Positions 6,405 to 12,627 of a stretch of DNA of 12,627 nucleotides are shown here, in pieces (the first letter of the stretch is position 1; every line of letters begins with the position of its first letter). Source of the stretch: Deltaproteobacteria bacterium (lineage in GTDB: Bacteria > Desulfobacterota > GWC2-55-46 > S146-70). The stretch is from NCBI GenBank assembly GCA_015492395.1, contig WGFD01000192.1, forward strand, positions 1 through 12,627, read 5' to 3'. Made by a program: the position numbers and the translations under genes. The notes beneath the pieces are model-generated. The model saw nothing but the letters and a program-made list of their open reading frames with translations. It did not search any database and was not told the DNA's origin.

Positions 6405-8297
6405 TTACCGCTCATCTCTGGAGACTATAGCCTTAATCGCTTCTATTGCAGCGTCACTCAGATAAGAGTCCTCGTGTCCCTCAAACCGTTTCAGCGCCTC
6501 AACGGCCTTTCCGGTCCCTACCCTCCCCAGCGCCCTTGCTGCCGCAACCTTAACCGGGATCTCGTCACCTAGGAGAAGCTCAATAAGTCTGCCCTCTATA
6601 CCTTCCGTATCCCGCTCTGCAAGCATATTGACGACCTTGAAACGTACCCATATATCACTGTCACCAAGCGCACCTATAAGGAGCGCATCCCCGTCGCCCC
6701 TTCCATCCAACACCTCTATCGCCGCTATTCGCAGGTCCTTCTCTCTGTCATTCAATATATCTCCCAGCACCTTCAGCGTATCTTCGCCGGTAAAGTTCCG
6801 CAGGCACCTGACCGCTTCTTCCCTTACCTTTACATCCTTATCGGAGTAGATGGAATTTATAACTGCTTCCCGCGCCCTCTCAACCTGTAAGCGCCCAAGG
6901 CAATGAAGGGCTATAACCCTCAGAGCCGGCTTTTCGCTGCCCAGGAGTGAGATGAAGACCTCTTCAACCTCCTCCCCCTTAAAATCCGACAGGACATCCG
7001 CCATGGCTTCCTGTACATCCCTGAAAGGCTCCTTCAGGATAGCCTCATGAAGCAGTGGAATGGCCCTTCTCTCTCCGATTTCACCTAAGGATACGGCTGC
7101 TATCTTCCTCACATGTCCGTCCTTGTCTCTAAGGGCATCCGATATGGTATCGAATGACGACGCCTTGCCTATCTTTTCAAGACTCTTTAAAAGGATCTTC
7201 TTTGTGTCACGATCAACCATATCAATAAGAGACTTCAGATCGTGCACAACCGAGGAATCACCCATCTCACCTAAGGCATCTATAAAGATTGACATACTGC
7301 TTATGTTGCTCTTTAACCTCTTTATTAATGCCCCGCTTGTGCCGACCGTTACAAGGGCCTCTCTGAGGAGCTTGCTGGTCTCCTCGTCGGCCTCGTCCAC
7401 GGCAACGGCAAAGTGCATTAACCCATCTATGGCGCTTGGGTCTTTCAGGAGTATAATCCCCCTCAATGCATTCCTCCGCTCATCGAGATCCATGTCACTT
7501 AGTCTGCCAACTAACGTATCAAGGAACGCCTTACTGTAGGACTCATCTATACTGCAACTATATTTCTCAACAAACCTCACTATCGTCTCAACCGGCAATA
7601 CGGTGGAGACCTCCGGGCTGCTTACAACAGAGAGCACTTTTTTTGCATCGGAAGGAGCAGCAAGATTCGACAGGGCATCGAGGGCGGCAATCTTGGATAT
7701 GCCGTCCCGCTTTACAACATCGAGAAGCCTGTCTACCAGATCAGGCGTACCCAAGCTGCCAAGTGCCTCAAGCGCCGAAAACCTGACCCACTCATCCTTA
7801 TCGTCCAGAAGCGGAATGATATCTTTTACAGCCTGGGAAGACTTTATCTTACCCAGTGTAATCGCCGTTGCGGATCTGACATTAGGATTTTTATGGCCGA
7901 GAAGGGGTGTAAGCAGCGGTGCCAAGTCAGGATTGCCGATGTTGCCGAGGATATCCACAGCGAACTTAAGGACATCTTCGTCATCCTCATTTAAGAGGGA
8001 GGATACCTTCTCCACGGCCTCCTTACCTATCCCCTCCAGGATCTCTATGGACATATTTCTGATTGCCGCGTCCTCATCGTAAAGCAACGGCATTACCGCC
8101 CCCGCCGCCTCTTCACCACCTATATCCATCAGGGCGTTGACCGCCGCATCCCGTATCGCCAAATCATCATCCCTGATCAAATCCGTAAGTATATCCACCG
8201 CCCTGCTGTCCCTTCTTTCTCCCAGCAGTCTCACCGATTCACGGCGCAATCCCTCGTCCTTAGAATTCAACTGAGCTATAATCGTATCGATGTCCAC
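6405..8297 (-). CDS. HEAT-repeat protein, first gene of the che operon
   Basis: This protein of about 630 residues is built almost entirely from HEAT/PBS-lyase-type helical repeats of about 31 residues. Typical units read AIRDAAVNALMDIGG, VRSATAITLGKI, WVRFSALEALGSLG and VRKIAAVSLGEIG. I estimate around 19 to 20 units, with a less regular middle. No enzymatic domain, signal peptide or membrane helix is visible, so it is probably a cytoplasmic protein-binding scaffold. HEAT-repeat proteins occur in che clusters of some Geobacter-like bacteria (from memory), but no defined role is known to me. The frame also has a TTG at 8306, but AAGGAG (8313 to 8308) lies only 1 base from it. GTG 8297, 10 bases away, is the better start. 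A sigma-28-type promoter lies about 50 bases upstream, making this the promoter-proximal gene. Confidence 0.9.
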   Translation of the reverse strand: MDIDTIIAQLNSKDEGLRRESVRLLGERRDSRAVDILTDLIRDDDLAIRDAAVNALMDIGGEEAAGAVMPLLYDEDAAIRNMSIEILEGIGKEAVEKVSSLLNEDDEDVLKFAVDILGNIGNPDLAPLLTPLLGHKNPNVRSATAITLGKIKSSQAVKDIIPLLDDKDEWVRFSALEALGSLGTPDLVDRLLDVVKRDGISKIAALDALSNLAAPSDAKKVLSVVSSPEVSTVLPVETIVRFVEKYSCSIDESYSKAFLDTLVGRLSDMDLDERRNALRGIILLKDPSAIDGLMHFAVAVDEADEETSKLLREALVTVGTSGALIKRLKSNISSMSIFIDALGEMGDSSVVHDLKSLIDMVDRDTKKILLKSLEKIGKASSFDTISDALRDKDGHVRKIAAVSLGEIGERRAIPLLHEAILKEPFRDVQEAMADVLSDFKGEEVEEVFISLLGSEKPALRVIALHCLGRLQVERAREAVINSIYSDKDVKVREEAVRCLRNFTGEDTLKVLGDILNDREKDLRIAAIEVLDGRGDGDALLIGALGDSDIWVRFKVVNMLAERDTEGIEGRLIELLLGDEIPVKVAAARALGRVGTGKAVEALKRFEGHEDSYLSDAAIEAIKAIVSRDER

Positions 8298-8307
8298 CAG
8301 GTTCAAA

Positions 8308-8313
8308 CTCCTT
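8308..8313 (-). promoter_or_regulatory. Ribosome-binding site of the HEAT-repeat gene
   Basis: AAGGAG on the minus strand is 10 bases upstream of GTG 8297 and only 1 base from TTG 8306. The in-frame stop just upstream rules out an earlier start. This favours GTG 8297. Confidence 0.6.
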
Positions 8314-8348
8314 CAGCAAGGCTAAATTCCTCTTTCCACGCTGTTTCT

Positions 8349-8375
8349 TTATCGGTACGTCGCCTGCATTCTTTA
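8349..8375 (-). promoter_or_regulatory. Sigma-28 (FliA)-type flagellar promoter for the HEAT-cheR-RR-cheY-cheA-cheB operon
   Basis: On the minus strand TAAAGAAT (8375 to 8368), exactly 11 bases, then ACCGATAA (8356 to 8349). The FliA consensus is TAAAGTTT-N11-GCCGATAA, so 6 of 8 and 7 of 8 positions match with ideal spacing. Transcription would start around 8342, giving a leader of about 45 bases before GTG 8297. This predicts late-class flagellar control of the operon. It is a sequence match only, without experimental support. Confidence 0.72.
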
Positions 8376-8429
8376 ACCCCGGCGCACAAGTAACGGCAAC
8401 AGAACAATCTAATCTGCTCCAACAAAAGT

Positions 8430-8740
8430 CTGGCATGCCATGTCATCTATTATAACTCCTATTATCTTCCTGTTTTGTTGGAACGGCCACTGAGACCGAT
8501 TATAACGTCGCTCGACTTCATCGTGATATCCACCATACTATTTCCACCATGAGAGACCATGTTGTTCATCTTTCTCACCGCCTTTCCCGGCGATAGTAAC
8601 ACGGAGTACCGCATGTCCTCCAAACACCTCTGTCCTGGCAAATCTCTCTTCAGTACTTGTATCAAATAATTTTAATAACTCCTCCTGAAAGCTATCCAGC
8701 GCACACTCCTTGCAGATGAAAAAAAGGAACGCGCCTTAAT
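8430..8740 (-). pseudogene. Broken reading frame of unknown family between the two che modules
   Basis: One frame reads LDSFQEELLKLFD, TEERFARTEVFGGHAVLRV and on to GLSWWK before a TAG; it has no ATG start and begins beside an A/T tract. A second, overlapping frame (8665 to 8462, 67 codons) contains MVDITMKSSDVIIGLSG. Each half looks protein-like but neither is a complete gene, which suggests one decayed or frameshifted coding region. No family is recognised with confidence. The boundaries are approximate. Confidence 0.3.
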
Positions 8741-8754
8741 GCCATTTCCTTTTT
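8721..8754. terminator. Candidate intrinsic terminator, possibly bidirectional
   Basis: AAAAAGGAA (8721 to 8729) and TTCCTTTTT (8746 to 8754) form a perfect 9-base inverted repeat with a 16-base loop. On the minus strand the stem runs into T7; on the plus strand it runs into TTTTTC. The stem has only two G-C pairs and a large loop, so it is weak. Its position after the right-hand module and before the sigma-28 promoter suits a terminator. Confidence 0.35.
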
Positions 8755-9005
8755 CTTCCATCATTCCACTCAGATCATGAATTGTACACATTCTGCCTCG
8801 TTACACTGTAGAGTAGCAAAATATGCTCCAGGTAACAGAGAGGTATGCTGCAGGAATGACCGTTTCGACGATTGAGCGCCATGGAGATGTCCTTCTCCTC
8901 TACAGAGACCGTCCACTGCTCCATTTTTATCGGAACATTCATGGATAGCTTTAACTCTTCTCCAGGAGTAATTCCAGGATGTAAGGGCACTCTAAGAAAG
9001 GGCAA
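8735..9005 (-). pseudogene. Decayed HigA-like (XRE-family) antitoxin remnant
   Basis: The frame from 9005 down to a TGA at about 8775 contains RVPLHPG, then EEL four residues on, then VSVEEKDISMALNRRNG, LEHI and QNVYN, and after the stop SEWND. In order and rough spacing these recall HigA antitoxins: the N-terminal HPG...EE(F/L) motif, the helix-turn-helix ending near ISxxxNGRRxxS, and the C-terminal LQNxYDLW segment. The core is poorly conserved, the tail appears shortened by about three residues, and a stop interrupts it, so it would be non-functional. No HigB toxin frame is seen next to it in the 96 bases up to cheB. I matched this by eye from memory of the family; it is a tentative call. 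Confidence 0.4.
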
Positions 9006-9101
9006 ACTGGACAGTAAAGAAGGTTAGTACAGACAAGCGCACTTGCCGACATATCGCAATAACATGGCATAAACATAATAGTTGGAATTCTTATAAGCCT
9101 A

Positions 9102-10241
<1,140 letters not shown>

Positions 10242-10560
10242 TTATACCTCTACGAAGTCATCCATGCCGGTTTTTGCCACCTTTCGATTGGTTCTTCGCC
10301 CTACTATAAGCGCTGCCGGTCCAGTTCGTTGAAACCTTGAAAGTGCCAATAAGATCCATGAGCATCGTGACATGCGCCAGCAGCCTAACGCGGACAGTGG
10401 ACATGCCGCCACTATGGAGGCGCTCTGACGCGCAGCCACATTGATTTGATTTATGGCCTTGTTAACCTGTTTCACACCGCTCGCCTCTTCTCCAGGGAAA
10501 ACGCTTGCCTTGGAGATGAGGCAAGATAGCTTTTTGCCACTCGATAATGTACCCCTCCGT
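10242..10560 (-). pseudogene. C-terminal remnant of a methyl-accepting chemotaxis protein, frameshifted
   Basis: This stretch aligns with the C-terminal 130 or so codons of the MCP at 11424 to 12627. One frame gives KKLSCLIS, GVKQVNKAINQIN and QSASIVAA, matching [21 protein letters not shown] and QNASLVEE. Then the homology jumps to another frame, where MLMDLIGTFKVS (10365 to 10330) matches [12 protein letters not shown]. It then returns to the first frame for the tail GMDDFVEV, matching GMDGFVEI. Two shifts are therefore needed. There is no start codon, membrane segment, HAMP domain or hairpin tip, and homology stops just after the cheR stop. An MCP gene once stood between this cheR and cheB and lost everything but its end. 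A 77-codon frame from an internal ATG remains open but is unlikely to make a useful protein. Confidence 0.85.
10246..10250 (-). promoter_or_regulatory. cheB ribosome-binding site embedded in the MCP remnant's last codons
   Basis: GAGGT lies 7 bases before ATG 10238 and is formed by the last Val-Glu-Val codons of the remnant (gta gag gta taa). The remnant's end is therefore part of the cheB translation signal. Confidence 0.65.
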
Positions 10561-10581
10561 GAAAGGGATCGGCAATTAAAA

Positions 10582-11415
10582 TCAAATCATTACCCTCCGG
10601 TAGATACTCGGCATGACCGCTTTAAGACTATTCATTCTTCCCAAGCCGGCCTCGGAGTGTCCCAGGAATAAATATCCCCCCACCGAAAGGTACCGGCAAA
10701 GCTTGCTTACAGTCTCTTCCTGTGTTTTCCTGTCGAAGTAGATCAGGACGTTCCTGCAAAAAACGGCATCGAATCCACCCCTTATCGGCCATTCCTTGTT
10801 CATGAGGTTGAATCTTCTGGTAAGCACCATACCTTTAACGAAGTCCTTGACCCTATACTTGCCTCCGTACTTATCCGTTCCTCTCAAAAAATACTTCTTC
10901 CACAGATGCTTAGGAACCTTTTCAAGACTCCCTTCATCGTATACTGCAGTCTCAGTGGCCTCCAATACATTTGTATTGATATCGCTGGCCACTATCTTGA
11001 TGTTCCAGCATGAATCTCGCTGTATCCCTTCCATAAGTGAAATGGCAATGGAGTAAGGCTCTTCACCGGTAGAGCAGGCCGCACTCCATACCGTTATCTT
11101 TCTTTCACCCGTCCGCCTGGCCTTTTCCCGCATATCTTTAAGGAAGGCATTCTGCAGGAACTCAAAGTGTACCCTTTCCCTGAAAAAGGTGGTAAGATTT
11201 GTGCTGATGCGATTCACGAGGAATAAGAGTTCCTGCCTGTCTTTGGAAACTATGGCAAAGTAGTCAGAAAATGATTCGAGATTCAGTTCCATTAGCCTCT
11301 TTGCAAGACGGGATACCAAGAGTGTCTTTTTCTTTTCCGTAAGGTTGATCCCCACCTCATTATAGATGAGGTCTCTAAAGAGACGGAACTCTCCATCTTG
11401 TATTGTAATATCCAC
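10582..11415 (-). CDS. cheR: CheR chemoreceptor methyltransferase (right-hand module copy)
   Basis: This 277-residue SAM-dependent methyltransferase acts on receptor glutamates. The N-terminal helical domain (about 5 to 60) precedes STNLTTFFRE (71 to 80), the SAM-binding WSAACSTGEEPY (110 to 121), ASDIN (143 to 147), FCRNVLIYFD (219 to 228) and LGHSE (251 to 255). There is no TPR extension. The start is GTG; an in-frame stop lies two codons upstream, so no earlier start exists. The ribosome-binding site is weak, and the gene begins 8 bases after the MCP stop, which suggests coupling to translation of the receptor it probably modifies. It shares the family motifs with the other CheR here but differs widely elsewhere. 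Confidence 0.95.
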   Translation of the reverse strand: MDITIQDGEFRLFRDLIYNEVGINLTEKKKTLLVSRLAKRLMELNLESFSDYFAIVSKDRQELLFLVNRISTNLTTFFRERVHFEFLQNAFLKDMREKARRTGERKITVWSAACSTGEEPYSIAISLMEGIQRDSCWNIKIVASDINTNVLEATETAVYDEGSLEKVPKHLWKKYFLRGTDKYGGKYRVKDFVKGMVLTRRFNLMNKEWPIRGGFDAVFCRNVLIYFDRKTQEETVSKLCRYLSVGGYLFLGHSEAGLGRMNSLKAVMPSIYRRVMI

Positions 11416-11423
11416 TCTCTACT

Positions 11424-12627
11424 CTATATCTCCACAAATCCGTCCATGCCGGCGCCTGACACCCTCGGCATGTCCTCTGCCTTCGGAGGGGCGGCGTCTT
11501 CCGCCTTTTCTTCAGGTGGTCCTAACCGGTAAGCATTCGACCGCCCCTTCGACCTATCACTACTGCCGTTCCCATCCGCTGAAACCTTGAAGGTGCCGAC
11601 AAGGTCCATAAGCATCATGGCCTGCCCGGACAGTTCCTCACAGGTAGTAGACATTTCCTCAACCAGAGAGGCATTCTGTTGTGTAACCTCATCGATTTGA
11701 TTTATGGCAGTATTAACCTGCTCTACACCGCCAGCCTGCTCCTGTGAGGAAACGCTTATCTCGGAGATAAGGTCCGATAACTTCTTGACACTCAATATTA
11801 TCTCCTCAAGGGTGGCCTGGGTCATCTCGGAGAGTTGGCTGCCATTCTCTGCCTTGCTCACATTCTCCTTGATGAGAGAGGTAATCTCCTTCGCTGCCTG
11901 ACCGCTCCTCTGGGCGAGGTTTCTGACCTCAACAGCCACCACCGCAAAACCCTTGCCCTGCTCTCCGGCCCTGGCCGCCTCTACCGCGGCGTTCAGGGCC
12001 AATAAGTTGGTCTGGAAGGCAATCTCCTGTATCACGTTGATGATATCCGATATCTTATTGCTGCTCTCGTTTATTTCTTGTATAGAGGCCATCATGTTAC
12101 CCATGACATTCCCCCCCTCTTCGGCCTTGTTTCTGCACTCCATCGCAAGCTTGTTGGCCTCCCTGCAGCTATCCGCATTCTGGCCTATACCTGCGGATAT
12201 CTCCTCAACGGTAGAGGCTGTCTCCTCCACCGAACTGGACTGTTCGGTCACACGCTGGGAAAAGTCAGCAGTACCTTCCGCCAACTGGTTGGAACCCAGG
12301 GCTACCTGACCGGCGGACTCTCTTATCTCGCCTATCATCTTGTTGAGGTTCTTCTTCATGGTGTTCACGGTCTCGGCAAGCAGGCCCATCTCATCCTGGG
12401 AGTGTATCGTGATATCGTCACTAGTAAGATCGCCGCCCGCTACGATCTGTGCCACCTCCGATATCTTTTTAATGGGTCTTATTATCACACTGGCAAGGTA
12501 TACCCACCCCCCGGCGAAAACCACACCTGTCACAAGGAGGAGTGCTATCTGTATCATCTTCAGCCTCTTGATCTTTCCAAGGGAGGCGGCCTCGTACATC
12601 CCTACGGCCTTGTTCATCTCCTTTAAA
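11424..12627 (-). CDS. Methyl-accepting chemotaxis protein, N-terminus beyond the right edge
   Basis: This receptor controls CheA through CheW. The frame stays open through the window edge; an in-frame ATG at 12617 has AAGGAG immediately against it (no spacing) and would leave out the first helix and sensor domain, so the gene is treated as partial. Counting from that Met: transmembrane helix 2 (about 22 to 46), HAMP (about 47 to 98, from [18 protein letters not shown]), first methylation helix ([18 protein letters not shown], about 127 to 144), the conserved hairpin tip ([20 protein letters not shown], 198 to 217), return helix with [10 protein letters not shown], then GTFKVS (341 to 346), a Pro/Glu/Ala-rich linker of about 40 residues and the tail GMDGFVEI. 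The signalling hairpin aligns with E. coli Tsr without gaps by eye, pointing to the 36-heptad class. It is followed closely by cheR. Confidence 0.93.
   Translation of the reverse strand, partial: LKEMNKAVGMYEAASLGKIKRLKMIQIALLLVTGVVFAGGWVYLASVIIRPIKKISEVAQIVAGGDLTSDDITIHSQDEMGLLAETVNTMKKNLNKMIGEIRESAGQVALGSNQLAEGTADFSQRVTEQSSSVEETASTVEEISAGIGQNADSCREANKLAMECRNKAEEGGNVMGNMMASIQEINESSNKISDIINVIQEIAFQTNLLALNAAVEAARAGEQGKGFAVVAVEVRNLAQRSGQAAKEITSLIKENVSKAENGSQLSEMTQATLEEIILSVKKLSDLISEISVSSQEQAGGVEQVNTAINQIDEVTQQNASLVEEMSTTCEELSGQAMMLMDLVGTFKVSADGNGSSDRSKGRSNAYRLGPPEEKAEDAAPPKAEDMPRVSGAGMDGFVEI

Noticed and set aside
6831..6870. TCCGATAA inside the HEAT-repeat gene as another sigma-28 promoter
   Set aside because: No TAAA-type -35 element at the 11-base spacing.
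8448..8508. TATAAT-like hexamers (TTATAAT twice on the minus strand) as sigma-70 promoters
   Set aside because: Neither has a recognisable -35 hexamer at 16 to 18 bases; the sigma-28 match downstream is far better.
9006..9101. HigB toxin remnant upstream of the HigA-like relic
   Set aside because: The 96 bases between cheB and the relic gave no HigB-like sequence in any minus-strand frame.
12585..12627. ATG at 12617 as a true MCP start with AAGGAG before it
   Set aside because: The purine run touches the ATG with no spacing, the frame stays open beyond it, and the protein would lack the first membrane helix and sensor domain. A partial gene is more likely.

Overview
The window is a chemotaxis gene cluster, with every supportable gene on the minus strand, so transcription runs from high to low coordinates. 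A porin-type outer-membrane barrel with a signal peptide indicates a Gram-negative cell. A sigma-28-type promoter and a full CheA/CheY/CheR/CheB set indicate flagellar motility. Codon use is rich in ATA (Ile) and AGG/AGA (Arg) at middling GC. Together with the HEAT-repeat protein inside the che operon, this suggests a Nitrospirota/Desulfobacterota-like lineage rather than an enterobacterium. That placement is inference and of low confidence.

Right-hand module (12627 to 9102): a methyl-accepting chemotaxis protein (MCP) cut off at its N-terminus by the window edge, a CheR methyltransferase, a frameshifted remnant of a second MCP, and a CheB methylesterase. The remnant keeps only the C-terminal part of the signalling domain and the tail. 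Its last codons carry the ribosome-binding site of the following cheB.

Middle gap (9101 to about 8298): about 800 bases with no intact gene. It holds a decayed reading frame resembling a HigA-type antitoxin, a candidate terminator, a second broken frame that I cannot identify, and a well-matched sigma-28 promoter (TAAAGAAT-N11-ACCGATAA) about 50 bases before the next gene.

Central operon (8297 to 1922): HEAT-repeat protein, cheR, a CheY-like response regulator, cheY, cheA (without a visible P2 domain) and a second cheB, closely spaced, with an ATGA overlap between cheA and cheB. Receptor methylation by CheR and demethylation by CheB tune CheA activity. CheA phosphorylates CheY (motor output), CheB and probably the second receiver. 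No cheW, cheD, cheC/cheX or cheZ is seen here, so the coupling protein and any CheY phosphatase must be encoded elsewhere.

Left end (1921 to 1): about 540 bases with only two doubtful small ORFs and a palindrome/stem-loop cluster, then a putative porin, then the first 33 codons of a membrane protein that looks like another MCP, running off the window.
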